NCBI GenBank assembly: GCA_038380795.1
Contig: CM076280.1
Coordinates: forward strand, 3,025,501-3,089,500
DNA length: 64,000 nt
Reading direction: 5' to 3'
From: Pyrocephalus nanus
Lineage: Eukaryota; Chordata; Aves; Passeriformes; Tyrannidae
Shown here one piece after another: positions 46,301 to 59,981 of the stretch. Under the pieces are notes generated by a model that ran no database searches, was not told where the DNA came from, and saw only the letters and a program-made list of their open reading frames with translations. Each line of letters begins with the position of its first letter. Position 1 is the first letter of the stretch. A program made the translations under genes and the position numbers.

Positions 46301-48824
46301 GACCCCACGGTGTGACCCCCAATCCGAGGGGCTGGCACAGCTCCAGGGACACCTTTAGGTGGCCGTGACACCCACCCTACCGCCCAGCCCCGCGGAGGGC
46401 AGGGACTCGCCCAGGAGATGATTTACACTCTCCCTTCTGATGCTCCCTAAGCCTTCCTGTTCCTCCTGGCCTGGGAATTACGTGCTAATTGCTGTTTGTG
46501 GGACTCGTGGAAACACAGAAGGGGTCAAACCCAGCACAGGTGTGCCCAGGTCCATCAGGAACTGCTGGCTCACAGCACAGGACGAGGCATTTAGGGCTTG
46601 GGGATGGTGCCCAAGGTCTGCAGAGATCCTTAGGACTTGGATTTTTGCTGGGCCAGGACTCGCTCTGGGCACTGTCAGAGGCTGCTGCCAAGGAGAAAAA
46701 TTTATGGAGTGCAAAAAGGAGAGGTTTCAATGTGGCTTTTAATGATAAAAAAAGCAGAACTGGAGAAAGAGAATAGCTTTATGTTGGCTTAAATATTTTA
46801 TGTAATGTAGAGTCAAAGCACATGACTTTGGTAAAAATAGTACGTTTTAAAATAAACCGTTTCACGTTGTTGTGTTTTTTTTCTCCTTTTGTTTTCCCAG
46901 ATTTTGAAGAAAAATCCACCTTTCACCTTGGGCATGAGATTTCCCCTGACACACTGGCCAGACACCAAAATCTACAACAGTGGAGGACTGAAACCTGCCT
47001 ACACGGGCTTTGTGCCACGTAAGTTCATCAGCTGAGTGAAAAGCGAAAGTCACCAATACTAATTATTGTGCTGGTATTAGCTGGAGTGGCATGGAAGTGA
47101 ATAGCTGCTGAAATGTTGCACACAGGTAGATTTTTTTTTCCTGGTCTGTGCCTGCTGTGGGAGAGCCCAGAATTCCCACTGCCAGGCTCAACAGGCCACA
47201 ATTCCAGCCACCACCCCCTTCCTGAGGCAGGAGAGACTCAGTGACACCCAACTGGTCACACATCAGGGAAGGGAGTCTGTTCTGAAAAGCCTAAAGTCTG
47301 AGAAAAAGCGAAAGGTAGATGATCCAAAGGGGTTGAGAAGGCACAAGAAGTGTGGGAAATGGGATTGGCCATCAGGACATGTGCCTGCCTGAGCCTTGTC
47401 AAGTCTTGGTGCTGCCTGAAAGGAGAGGTCTGGAGGAATTTTGTGTGTAAGGGGAAGGTATCAGGCTAAATTCTCAACAAATCAGCAACTAAGACATTGC
47501 TGTGTCACAGCTCAGTAATGTGGGTGGGAAAACAGGGAGAACCAAACTCATGGCTTGTCCTTGCTGCAGTGCAGAGGGAAAATAATAGAATAGATAAAAT
47601 GTGGAAGAATCAAAAGCAAAGAGGGGGAAAACCATCCTGGCGGGGCTGGGCTGTGGCTGATGGAGAGGCTGAGGCAGTGAGTGTGTCTTTAGTGAGACTT
47701 GCAGCAGGGCCTGGGAAAGCCAGGCAGGAAAAGCCCAGCTGGACACCCTGCCAGTCAGGGAGCAAGAAAAACCCACCCTAAAATCAAGGGCAAAACCCTC
47801 CTCAGTGTTAATTCAGGCTTTAGGGATCTGTTGCCATCTTCCCCCCTCCAGCCTGTTCTGTGCAGGTCTGACATTCCCATTTCCCTGCCCCAGGAGCCAC
47901 TGGAGTCAGCACAGCTTTAACTGCTCCAACCAGTCTGGCTCTGGGTGGAGAAAATTAATTAAAGCAGAAAACCTTTAAACCAAAGCAGTTATGATTTAGA
48001 ACCCTGACTGGAATTCAGCAGCCTGTTCCCTCCTGTGCAGCTTTGTCACTCCAGGTGACACTGAACCCATCTTTTCCACAGCAAAAATGTGCTGTGTTAA
48101 TATACAGGGTTTTCATGAGACAAACCAATGTCACTGCCAGGTGTTCAGCTCACCCCAAAAGCAGAGGCTGCACCAACACCTAATTTCAAAACCCCTACAG
48201 TGATTTAAGGGCAACTGCAGCAGTGCTGTGTGCACTGTGTGTGTGGGACAGCTTTGGTGTCACCTGTCCCCAGCTGTAGATGCCACCCAGCCTGTCACAG
48301 CTGTCCCCAGCACTCCTGGGCCCGGCCACAGCTCCCTGCTGGGTCTGTAGAGCTGAGGAGCTGCCGTGGGTCAGCTCAGCCGGTGCCAGGGGACACCCTC
48401 AGTGCTGTGGCACTCGCTGGCACCATTTCGTGCCCAGGCAGCTCAAACCTGCAGTGTCCCCTTGGTACCCAGCCCAGCAGCTGCTCAGCCCCTGCCCTGC
48501 CAGGCTGCACAGGGACCTAAATTTAGCTACAGCTTGGAGCCAATCCCACCCTCCGTGTCGGTGTGTCCCCCTCCAGCAGTACCTGATCATAAAGGAGTAG
48601 CAGGGAATTTCTCCAATCCCCACAGCAGGGCTGTCACCGTGCCAGTGGCACAACAAACATCACCTGGCTGAGGGCAGCAGAGCAGGGGGGTTGCCACGGG
48701 GTGCTCGTGCCAAGTCTGCCGCTTTCCTTTTCCAGACCTCCGGGACCTGTACGCGCTCACCTACGGGAACGGCACCCGGGAAGCTTTCCGGAAAGAACAG
48801 AGGAGACGGGGCTTTGCACTGTGA
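34376..48824 (+). CDS. CIMIP2A: Ciliary microtubule inner protein 2A (FAM166A), complete CDS in 7 exons
   Basis: Coding exons 34376-34431, 38521-38660, 42309-42625, 43528-43642, 44746-44840, 46901-47018 and 48736-48824 join without a frame break into 309 codons (human protein about 317). The protein starts MAASRGNNIFPRNPYYLPG. It carries three family repeats of the Y-T-G-[YF]-[VI]-P type: YTGYVPQYTYRFGKTYGRTT (residues 20 on), YTGFIPCFTNNLG (211 on) and YTGFVP (275 on), plus THWPDTKIYNSGGLKPAYTG. The family lies in the lumen of ciliary and flagellar doublet microtubules. The exon-2 donor is taken at 38661 (GTGAGT) rather than the weaker GTCAGT at 38658, because only the former keeps frame with exon 3. 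The Gly/Pro-rich exon 42309-42625 is the least conserved part. TUBB4B converges from the other side, as in human 9q34.3. Confidence 0.92.
35866..36616 (+). mobile_element. CR1 LINE 3' fragment, longest sense copy
   Basis: Sense CR1 of about 750 bases. It includes the C-terminal ORF2 region ('cactttggccacaacaaccc', 'tgcccaggtggccaagaagg', 'gaggccacacctcgagtgct', 'ggtccagagaagggcaacga') and the whole 3' region to 'gattctgtgattctatga'. Relative to the consensus I remember, part of the segment near 35.92 kb is missing. No intact frame. Confidence 0.9.
38262..38462 (+). mobile_element. CR1 LINE 3' fragment just upstream of CIMIP2A exon 2
   Basis: Sense CR1: 'gggatattgggaagaaattc', 'gcccagagaagctgtggctg', 'caacctgggctagtggaagg'. 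It ends about 58 bases before the exon 2 start at 38521, so it borders that acceptor's upstream region. Confidence 0.87.
40175..40446 (+). mobile_element. CR1 LINE 3' fragment
   Basis: Sense copy: 'gggaatggctggagctgtgt', 'gggtggatctcagggaaagg', 'ttggggtgtctgtgcagggc', ending 'gggcattctgtgatcccatg'. Same subfamily as the tail of the tRNA chimera at 41.7-42.0 kb. In CIMIP2A intron 2 (38661-42308). Confidence 0.88.
40989..41048 (-). mobile_element. CR1 LINE 3' tail remnant
   Basis: 'ggaatcattcaggttggaaa' through 'ttcaaccattaacccag', the antisense CR1 terminus; only about 60 bases. Confidence 0.75.
41668..42010 (-). mobile_element. tRNA-Ile-headed, CR1-tailed SINE (TguSINE1-like)
   Basis: On the minus strand a tRNA-Ile(AAT)-like head (about 42010 down to 41929) has A-box-like TGAGCTCAGCTGGTCAGAGC, an anticodon loop CTAATAA between GTG and CAC, and B-box-like GGTTCAATGCC. 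It runs within a few bases into a CR1 3' tail (about 41927 to 41668) that ends with the CR1 terminus 'ctctgtgattctgtg'. The acceptor stem no longer pairs, so this is not a working tRNA gene. From memory, the passerine SINE TguSINE1 has exactly this tRNA-Ile plus CR1 build. The alternative is an old tRNA pseudogene hit by a CR1 insertion. Confidence 0.7.
42155..42198 (+). mobile_element. CR1 LINE 3' tail remnant
   Basis: 'aatcccttccaactcaagct' and 'attcaacgattctatg', the sense CR1 terminus; lies 110 bases before CIMIP2A exon 3. Confidence 0.6.
44841..46900 (+). other. CIMIP2A intron 5
   Basis: Apart from the minisatellite at 45.4-45.7 kb nothing is recognised. The region 45.85-46.45 kb is GC-richer than its surroundings, without a recognisable promoter or exon. 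Confidence 0.4.
45411..45686. repeat. 19-base GC-rich minisatellite in CIMIP2A intron 5
   Basis: Fourteen full units and one partial unit of GGGATGCAGGGAGACCCCC. From the unit at 45430 to the last at 45677 the 19-base period has no insertion or deletion. Outer units carry ATTCTC, ATTCCC or ATCCTT in place of ACCCCC; two inner units have GCCGGG and one has ATACAG. Most junctions make CCCGGG, giving one CpG per unit. Because 19 is not divisible by 3, the open frames crossing it are repetitive artefacts. Confidence 0.95.
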
Positions 48825-48829
48825 AAACT

Positions 48830-48835
48830 GCTTTA
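48830..48835 (-). terminator. TUBB4B: Probable TUBB4B polyadenylation signal (ATTAAA)
   Basis: ATTAAA on the minus strand, about 130 bases after the TUBB4B stop. Cleavage 10-25 bases further would fall at about 48805-48820, inside the last coding exon of CIMIP2A on the other strand (stop at 48822-48824). Confidence 0.55.
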
Positions 48836-48961
48836 ATGGTGCCTGTACAGCATTGCAAGTGACTCGGAAACAGCAATAATAACACAACACGAACAGAACC
48901 TTTGAATGAGAGAGAGTTCATACAACTTTAAACAAAATTTACAGGTGTTCAACTGCATAGC

Positions 48962-50920
<1,959 letters not shown>

Positions 50921-50964
50921 GATGGCGGCTGTTGCGAGCGCTTACTCGGACCCCAACCTTCCCC

Positions 50965-51306
50965 CAACCGACTCTGGCTGCGTGAGGCAACCGCCAGCCC
51001 TTATATAGCAGCGGAATGCGCGCGCAGCCGCCTTTTCCCCGCCCGGGAGCCCACGCGCAGCAACGATTGGCTGCCCATAACGAGGCTCCACCAGCGAGAC
51101 GATCCGGTTGGCCACGCGGCTGTCACTCAAGCCGTTGGCTCCTGCTGGCCCCGCCCCGCTGTCTGTTAGCTTTGCCGTGGGGGACCCGCGGCCCGCGAGT
51201 GCCCGCCCCGCCCACCGAGCGCGCTCCCCATTGGCCGAATTGAATGATTGATGTCGCGGGCGATTGGCCGGCGGCCCCGGGGGATGAGCTCCCGCCGCCT
51301 GATTGG
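50965..51306 (-). promoter_or_regulatory. TUBB4B: TUBB4B core promoter: TATA box and four CCAAT boxes
   Basis: On the minus strand CTATATAAGG (plus 51001-51007) is placed for transcription start at about 50970-50975, giving a leader of about 50 bases. CCAAT motifs (ATTGG on plus) lie at 51066-51070, 51230-51234, 51263-51267 and 51302-51306, three of them in an ATTGGCC context typical of NF-Y sites. Start position and factor binding are inferred. Confidence 0.75.
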
Positions 51307-51652
51307 CCGCGGGGGCCGTGCCCCGGTAACCGTCGCAGTGACTCCGCAGCGGGCGCTGGGCGGTGGCCGCCGCAGCCGCCCCTTGGCGGGCGCCGTGTGC
51401 GCGCTTTGCGCAGCGGAGGCGGCGGCTCCTCCTCACTGCGGGACAGGGGCGGGTTCCCCGCGGGTCCACAGTGGTTCTCCTGTTTTTCCCCGTCCCGCTC
51501 CCCGCCGGCCCCGGGGACGCCGCAGCGGGGCTGTGTGGGGGGGGCGGGAGGGGGAAGGAGGATGGGAGGGTGTCAGGGCCACTCCGTGTGCGCACGCGCG
51601 GGCTGCGGCGGCGTTCCAGCACTTTCTGGCGCGCGGCCCCGCCCGCGCGGGC

Positions 51653-51666
51653 GTTGTCATGGCGAC
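51653..51666. promoter_or_regulatory. RFX X-box-like palindrome upstream of TUBB4B
   Basis: GTTGTCATGGCGAC matches GTTGCCATGGCAAC at 12 of 14 positions, inside the CpG island about 680 bases upstream of the inferred start. Binding is inferred. Confidence 0.45.
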
Positions 51667-51744
51667 CTCGCGCGCGCTCGCGGCCGGGGAGGGGGGGGGG
51701 CGGGAAAAGGGGCTGGGGCGGGACATGGCGGGGGAGGGAGGGTG

Positions 51745-52310
51745 GGAAGAAGTGTGAGGGAACGGCAATCTGTGAGGGGCTGGGAGAGTTTCAGGGTGCT
51801 GTGAGGGCTTGGAGGGCTGGAAGGATTCAGGGGGCTGTGAGGGGAGTGTGAGGGCTCTGGGGGCTATGAGGGACTATGAGGGCTCGGGGGGCCTTGAGGG
51901 TTCTGGGGATGTGAGGGCTTGGGGGAGTGATGTGAGGGCTTGAGGGGTCTGCTGTGAGGGAATTTGAGGGGCTGTGAGGGCTCAGGGGGCTGTAAGGACT
52001 TAGGGGTCTGTGATGAGGGGAGTGTGAGGGCTGAAGGGGCTTTGAGGGTTCTGGGACTGTGAGGGCTCAGGGGATCCAACTATTTTGAGGGGGCCTCATA
52101 TGAAGGTTCATGGGGCTGTGAGGGCCTGGGAGGCTGTAAGGACTCGAGGGGCTGTGAGGGGCTGTGAGGGTTTGGGGGTCTGTGAGGGGAGTGTGAGGGT
52201 TCGGTGGGCCATGAGTGTTGTGCTGTGAGGACTCAGGGAGTCCAGCCATTGTGAGGGGGCCATGAAGGTCCGTGGGGCTGTGAGGGGTTGTGGGGCCATG
52301 AGGGCTCTTG
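51745..52310. repeat. Degenerate GTGAGGG tandem repeat
   Basis: About 560 bases of irregular units built on TGTGAGGG, mixed with CTCGGGGG, CTTGGGG and TTCTGGGG. Unit length varies, so this is an old, diverged array. It adjoins the upstream edge of the TUBB4B CpG island. The plus strand is strongly G-rich over C, giving many GGG and GGGG runs. Confidence 0.85.
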
Positions 52311-55300
52311 GGCCAGGCTGAACCGTTCAGTGCCAGCTCCCCTGCACTGTGAGGGCGACTGTGTGAGGTGGGAGCTGTTCAGTGAGGCTTCCCCTTGGTG
52401 GCCCCTCCGTCCCAAGCTGCATGTGGGTGCTACAGCCCTGTCACGAGGCAGCCGAGCACCCCAGGCTGGAGAAACCACCCTCGCCTTTCCCCTGACCCTT
52501 ATTCTCAGCTTTGTGAGCACATTCCTGCCCAGACAGTGCGTCCATTGGTCACAGTTTCTATTAAACACACTTTGAGTCTTGTTTCAGCAGAGCCTTTCTA
52601 TGATTATATGTATCCATGGGGATGCCAGCTGGGTCTACAAGTCCCAGCATCTCTTCTTGTTTTCGCACTGTAGCAGAAACTTGAAAGAGGCTCCTGGAGC
52701 CGGGGAGTGTCACCCTCCTGCCTCCTTAGGCAGCGGTGACCTCAATCCTGCCAACACACAGAGCACACCAGGCCAGCGCTGTGTCACTCGGGCGTTCATG
52801 TGACACACAGGGATGTTGTGGCTTGTGCCCATATCCCGGGATCTGTGCCTGGATAACGATAATCCAATCCTGTGCCTGTGTCAGGCGAGGAGGTGGCCGG
52901 AGAAAAACAGCCCTGTGGAGGTTGAGTAGCCTCTGGTTGTTGGATGGACATAAAGGTTGTGGTGATCGATACTTCTGGCATGTAAACATCATATTCCCAC
53001 AGAGGTGCTGGAAGGAGTCCAGGAACACTTGGAGCAGCCCTGGAGAGCCTGGAAGGAGCCCCAGAGCATCAGGATCCTGAGAGGATCCTGGGACAGGCCT
53101 GTGTCAGCCTCAGAGGGGCCCAGGGAGACACACACAGCTCATCCTTCACATCTGAAACCAGAATGCAGGAGGTTTATGCAGTTTCCTTCGAGATAGCTGA
53201 GTAATGCAGAGCCATTAGGGGCCAGATTTATCTACTAATTAGAGGCATTGATTGAATAGCAAACTCTGGGCTGTGTTCACACTGGAATCAGTGGAAAGGG
53301 TTGGCTTGGCCCACTCCAGCTCTGAGCACCACTGACAACACATTTCTGTTCTCTGTAACTGTGTTTGATGTGACCAGTTCCAAAAACTGCAGCATCATTT
53401 AAGTATCCAAGGCAGCCAGGATGAATCTGGGCAGGACTTGCTCAAGATTTCATACGAGGCTGTACTAATCAGTAAAGACAGCTTTTCCTTCAGGATGTGA
53501 CGCCACCCCTTTGGAGCAATGCACAAAAGGAATGCAGTCTTCTTTCTGATGGAAGGCAGGGAATGGGGAATGCCTTGCCGGTGTTGTGCTCTTCAGGAAA
53601 GCACATTCAGCATCAATTCTCATCAGGTGTGCTCAGCACAGCGTTCACAAACGTGTGCACTCAGGAAGCCCTGGAAAACCCTCCCTGAAACGGAGCAGGG
53701 CTTGGAGGATGTTTCCCAGTACAAGTGCTGCTGGATTTAATGCAGATACAGTTGGGGTTTTTTTTTCAGCCAGGGCCAGAAAGCAAAGGCCTGCACATCA
53801 GTGCCATCTGTGTCCTCACTTCCTTAGCGATCCTGAGCCTTTGTGCTTCCCACAGCCCGGCCTCAGCCAGCGCTGCCTTTCATGTTTGGGAAGCTGCTCT
53901 GTAATGTGTGGAGTGAGCAATGGTTGCCACCCCCAGCATTCCCAGAGGCACTGTGAGAGTGGGAACCCTCTGTTCAGTGACGGCTCCAATACCTGTCTCC
54001 AGAACACCAGCAGAGCAGGGGTAGGACCCTGTGGGTAGTTCAATTTTGAGCTTCCAGAGGTTTCCCTGGGAGATTCAGCCACCTGAATATCTATGGGATA
54101 GGAGGCATTTCCAATTATTTGTGCAACATTTATTTTTGCTAATTCCAGCCCAGCCAGTGAGTACTTCTGTTCTTAGCTACAAGCACATCCACAGGAAATG
54201 ACAATTCTATCTGAAATATTTTTGCATTTAAAAAAAAAAAAAAAAAGCCAGTACTTCCAAGCTCTCTGTGAGGAGGAACACAGGAATCTGAGCCAGGAAT
54301 CTCCATGGAGAGCTGCTGGAGCTGCCGACCATCTCAACCCTGTGACTTCTGACGCTGGGGCACCACTAATTAGTGGGTGCCAGAAGGTGAGCTGGCAATG
54401 CCACGGCAGGTCCGTGCCAGAACCTTGGCTCACATGAAACATTCCTCCCAAGGCAAACCCTCTGTATGAAACACTGAACACTGGGCAAATTCTGGGAGAA
54501 AAAATTGCACATTCCATGGTCCTGCCTGAGGAAAATGCTGGAGTGTATTTGTAAAGGTCAATGGTTTGGTGGAGTGGGGAATGTTGGAAAGCAACTGGGA
54601 GGGCAGAGAAGGGAACAGCTCGACCAAGGTAGCTCCCACCTCGTGTTTTCGCTGCAGACATCTGTCTCGGCTGGTGTTTGATTTCTTTGAAAGCTCTTCT
54701 CAAACCAGCAAGGAGGTTTCACCTCATTTAGGTGCTTCTGCAATTCCCAGCTGTAGGTTTGCTGCATCAATTAATGCTGTTAACAGGCTACTAGAAAACA
54801 CCAGGGGCCACTGTTATGAGGCCAAAGACTCTGGGTATAACCCATAAAAAGACATGATCATGAAATTAAAGTGAAGTTGGAACTTGCATTTCTGTTTCAC
54901 TGAGGGTTTTTCCACTTTTTATTGTAATTGTTTGGTTTTGTAACTATTTTTACTTCTTTTAGCTTGGAAACAGATTTTACTGTAAATACAACTGGTTTGA
55001 GGGCAGGGGGGAGGGACTTTCTTTTAACTTTTGAGCATTACCTGCCCCTTTTGCTGAACCAGTGTTGTCTGAGTGTGTATTGAGCTGCTCCCTCCCCTCA
55101 GCAGGCAGCAGCTGTCAGTCTGCTCTCGGTGCTTAACCAGCAAAATAGAAGTCTGTGTCTGAAACAGCACCCAGTCTGAGCTGAGCCTGTGCCTGGGCTT
55201 GCAGGAGCCCAAACAGAAATCACAGAACTAATTCTGGTTCTGTAGGTAAAGCCGTGAGTTGCAGGGAGGGACACTGCAGCACGAGGGGGTGGGAGCTGCT

Positions 55301-58300
55301 GGTGTTGGGGTCATTCCAGGTTTGTGGGAACGCTGAAGTGGGACGTGGGTATGTGCAGATGTTTTCTAATTCTGCTGTTTCTGATTGTTACTTCTAAGGA
55401 TAAACAAGCTCGTTTTCTAGAAATTATGCTGCTGAGAGACCAGAGTTCCTTGAAGTGAGGGACTGCTTCTAGAGACTGGTGAGTGTGGGATTCCTGCTGG
55501 AGAGAAGTCAGAATGGCTGGATGGGATCAAGCCACGGGCCCACCCAGACCCATATTTTGTCTCCAATGATCTGCAGCAGTTACCAAAGAACAGGGCAGAC
55601 AGATCTGGTTGTGGCAGGTGGTTCAGGCCATTCTTTAGCCACAAGCAAGTAACTTTTTGTTTAGTGGCCCTAATGGGTTCTTATGAATTTATCTAATCAC
55701 CTTTTGCAGCCGTGCAAACTTTGGGCATAGACAACCTCCTGTGCTGATGAGGTTTAACCACAAACTGTGTGGAAGAAGAGCTCCTTCCATTTGGTTTGAT
55801 GGTTTCCACTGAGCTCCTCTGCTCAGAAGTCCATGAGCCTGTCCCTTCAAACTTGCAGTCCAGGAGTGTTTAACATTGTCAGTGATACTGTGAGACAGAA
55901 CAATGTTAAACCAGATTTTGAGTGATTTAAGGTTCAGCATTAATTTTGCATTTGCACATCCGTGATGTTCAAAACCTGTGAACTTGGAATGTTGTTCCTG
56001 TGAAGGTTCCACAGCTATGCTGCTCTTCACTGTCCACTGATAAGCCCAAAAACTGTTGCCTTCTTTCATTTGGAAAATCTGTTTCTCCTGAGAATTTCCA
56101 CCAAGAAGTGGTGACTAACTCGATCATGAGGTGCACATATGGTGACACCTCTGCTGTGAACAAAAATAAGCTTTCCTTCACACAAAAGTTGATTTTATCA
56201 TTGCTCTGTTTCTCTGAAGCCTCCTCTTCATTCCCAGGCCGGTGCTCTTCCTGGAGGAATTGTTATTTCTCCCCCTTCATCCCTATTCCATGCAAGTGCC
56301 TGTGTCCCTGCATAGGGGACTTCTTCCAATGCCACAGCTCCTTAAATCACTGGTTAGAGCTGCTTTCACATCCCACACACACAGAGAGCTTCCTCCTGCA
56401 GTGTCTTTCCCCTGCATCCACATCAGGAGTCTCCTTGACACGTTCCCAGAGATGCCTGCTCGCTAAATGATGTGATTTGTGGTGGGAGCAGCTCCTGCCT
56501 GTGTTGGAGACTTCCTAAGGCTGCCCTGGCAGCCTCCCCCTCCCGACTGATCCCTGGCATTGCACACAGTTGTGTTCGTGTTCTGTGTTCATGGAACGGG
56601 ATCTGACAGCCTCCGACTGCAGGAAGGGAATGGTGGAATCCCGGTCACTGCTGTACAGACACACAGCGATTTCTGCCCCTGCAGAGCGTCAGAGCACTGT
56701 GACCTGCCTGGGTTTGGGGGCTTTGTGAGAGGACTTTTATGTGAGGAAAGCTGTGGCAAAAAATTGCAGGTTTGCTGATCCCAGTATTCCTTCGGGCTTG
56801 TTCCTCTCCAGTGTGTTCAGAATTAGCTCCTCAAGTAGGAGTGACAGTCCACGAGGGAGGGTATAAACATCATATGGCTTCCTATTTCTCTGGAAAGATA
56901 CTCAGATATGTGATCATAAGCATGGTATAAGAGCAACATGAAAATACACTAATTCCAGCCATCCCAAAAGGCATTCCTCTCATCTTCTGCTGGTTTACCC
57001 CACTAAGTGGTCGTGGCTTTCAAGGGCTGGGTCTCTCCTGGAAGAAAGAAACAACTTGGGTCCTGTGGGGATGAACTTGGTACAGCAGAGTGGGACTGCA
57101 GGCAACTGTTATTTCTCTCAGTTTTCATGGGAATTCATTGGTACAACCCAAATGGCATGTACTGTTTGAGAATCCATGGTGCTTTGGGAATGGTAAAGGA
57201 AAAGAGGAGCAAATATATGACATTTAGGCCCCCACAGCCAGGTCAGCCAACCTGTTGTGTGTCCAGAGCTACAATAGAGAAAGTGCTTTCTGGAGTCAAT
57301 TTTTGTATCTAGTACTTATGATTTCCTTCTTACTGATAGTTGCTGAGGGCAGCAGAACTGCAGTTGCACATGAGCAGAGATTATCTGCCAGGAGATCTCT
57401 CCCATTGTGAGAAGCAAGGGACCTGTATATAAACAGAAAGAATTTATGGACAGTTAGAAAATCCTCATTATTTATCATTTCCACAATTGAACTGAAACCA
57501 AAGGCCTGCAAGCATCTTTGTTTCAAAGTGAGTTAGTTCATCTAGAATCTCCTTTTAAGCAGATTTCTGCTGTCCAGGTAATCTGAGGATTAATTCTGCA
57601 AACTTAGGTAGTGCTGACACGAAGGAGCTGCTCTACAGAGAGCTGGGAGAAAGGAATACATTACTTTTAACATTTCCCATTCTTCTCATAGATTCCCCAT
57701 TATTTTTTATTGCCTTTTTTTTTTTTAATGACTAAAACCACACTACACTTTTAAATCTATATTATCACCTAGTAAATACATCTAGAAATGTTTTTATCTG
57801 ACAGGAAAAGAATCCAGTGGTTGTGGGTTGCTTTCCCATCGCAGAGCGGTGGTTCAGTGCTGGGGGTTCCACAGGCACAGCTCAGTGGCACGTGCAAGGC
57901 AAAAGTGAAGTGTCAGGAGGCTTCCAAACAAGAGCTTGGGGAGGTTCCAGCCATTGCTGTGTTTCCCTTGGCCACTGTGATCTATTCAAAAGGAAGAAGG
58001 GGCAGTGACTGATGGGCCAGAGCACCTGGGGCTCCTGACATCTCACTGGCACGTTTTTTCCATGTCTGACAGTGGTAGGATTCTTCTTGGGCAGGCTCCA
58101 AGTGTCAGCCATGAATCCTCAGAGCTCACCTCTGTGCTGACAGGTCACAGAGCCAGAGCTCTGTTGAGTGACTGCATTTCCAGGTGTGGGATGAGTGAAG
58201 TCTCAGGAATTTCCCTGCTATCGCTGACTCCACGATAACCTCTTTTTTCCTCTCTACCCAGGCTTGCCTGGATCCCTCCTACATTCTTCAGAGGGTTTGA

Positions 58301-59981
58301 GCAAAGAACACATCAAAAGGTGTAGGCATGTCTCCCACCACCTAAATCCCAGCAGCCAGGTTACCTGAAGTCATTTTCTTTCACTGCACCTTCAGGTGTT
58401 CCCACTGTACCCCCAAAGTACACAGCAAAACAGCCCTTGAGTAAACAGGCAAAATCAGCCCCCCCATCCTGCTCACTGAAACACTCTGTGTTCACAATAA
58501 CCCCCCTGCTTTGATCCCTTGCCAAGAATAACACAGACAGTCTATTAAAACATCTTTAATAACATGATATAATTAAAAATATCTAACGTGCAACTCAAAG
58601 AAATGAATATGAAGCTTGTTTCTGTTTCCACACCCCTCCAAACTTGACTGACAGGTTCCAAACCTTCGTTAGTTGGATATTCCAATATTTATGTGTGTGT
58701 GTGTCCTGTGTATCAGTTGGGAGCACAAGTGGCAAATAATCAGATTGGAAGGGATTTAGGTGCCGTGGTGGCTTTAAAAATCCTACAAGGCACATCACTG
58801 CTTGTGTGAGCATTTACATTTCTGTTTCAAGTGGCCTGAAATGAATTGGAGACACTTGTCCCGAGGCTTTTAACAGCCTGTGTGTTTTAAGTCTCTGAAG
58901 CCATGGAGAAGTGAACTCTAAATGCCTCAGTCAAAGGACAGTGTTTGTCTGAATCAATCCCTTTTCTTCACAGTAACACAGAGAGTTTGTACAGCACCTC
59001 ATCTTTTAGACAAGCAGAGCAGACCAGAGGAGCTGGAATGACTGCCAAGTCCCTGAGGAATCCTGACTATTGGATTATACAGTAACTCTGGTCATGGTCT
59101 GATATGAAAGTCAGTGTTCTGACAATTAGGAAAGCTTCTGTTCCTGGGTCTGCTCTGCTCTAAAGGACAACGTCACATGAGGCACTTCCACAGTCAGCGA
59201 GACAAACAGGTCAGTGCAAATAAACAAGCAGGTGAACCTCAGCCCAGAGAGAGCCCAGTTTTAGCAGAGGTGAAATTAAATGTGTTAATTGAAGTCCTGC
59301 TTAAAGAGTTTAAGTTGGCAATTTTAACCCTGAGTTGCCATGACTCAGCTGAGAGACAAAAGCTCAGCTGTGTGTCTGTGCCCTTTGTTTCTCCTCTGAT
59401 GCTCTGTAGAGACCAAGATTAAAAAGCGTTGGTTTTGAATGAGCATTCACTGGCTACTGTCACTGGAATGGCAGCACAGGCAGACCAGCAGTGGCAGGCA
59501 GGAAATACCTGCATTTTCCCTAGAACATGGAAGCAAGCTGGCTGTTATATTCTGGCTATGCTCTTCCAGTCTTCACTAGTGGCAATACCACAGGTATCAT
59601 CTCTTGAGAAGGAGCCAGAGCACTTTTTGTCAGACACCAGCTCTGCTGATTTGACAGGATTATTCAGTACTTCACAACAGCTCAGGGCCTGCCTGCTCAG
59701 AGGCCTCGCCTCGTGCTTGACATGAGCAATCCCAGCTGTAGCCCAAGGAAGAGCTGTGCAGGCTGTTCTTGTTTGGAGGGTGAATAGCTTGCCATCCACT
59801 GGGAATTCCAGGTTTCCTGTGGAGCAGGATCCGTTGTCTCAAAGTACAGTAGTGCAAGTGCCAGCAAGCTGGAATAAGGCATCGAGGCTCTGGGAGTCCT
59901 GCAGGGAAATCACTTTCATCCTCCAGTGACTTATACCATGTTAACTGTGCTCTGGCAAGAGTCTTGAGCCCCCCAGCAGTG
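52311..59981. other. Intergenic stretch between TUBB4B and the ENTPD gene
   Basis: 7.7 kb read on both strands without a recognisable coding exon. Frames of up to 176 codons (for example 54173-54703 minus, 56000-56470 plus) match no family I know. It holds an old CR1-like remnant at 55.5-55.9 kb, an A run at 54230-54246, a T run at about 57717-57727 and a short TG run near 58693. Part near 59.98 kb should be 3' UTR of the ENTPD gene; its end could not be fixed. Confidence 0.5.
55490..55860 (+). mobile_element. Old CR1-type LINE remnant
   Basis: Resembles the widespread old sauropsid CR1 3' region. It has 'cacccagacccatattttgt', 'ccaaagaacagggcagac', 'cttatgaatttatctaatca' and 'ccacaaactgtgtggaagaa' in the expected order, but is well diverged. 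Assigned from memory of that consensus. Confidence 0.6.

Noticed and set aside
55689..56069. 126-codon minus-strand frame
   Set aside because: Partly inside an old CR1-type remnant; no known protein similarity.
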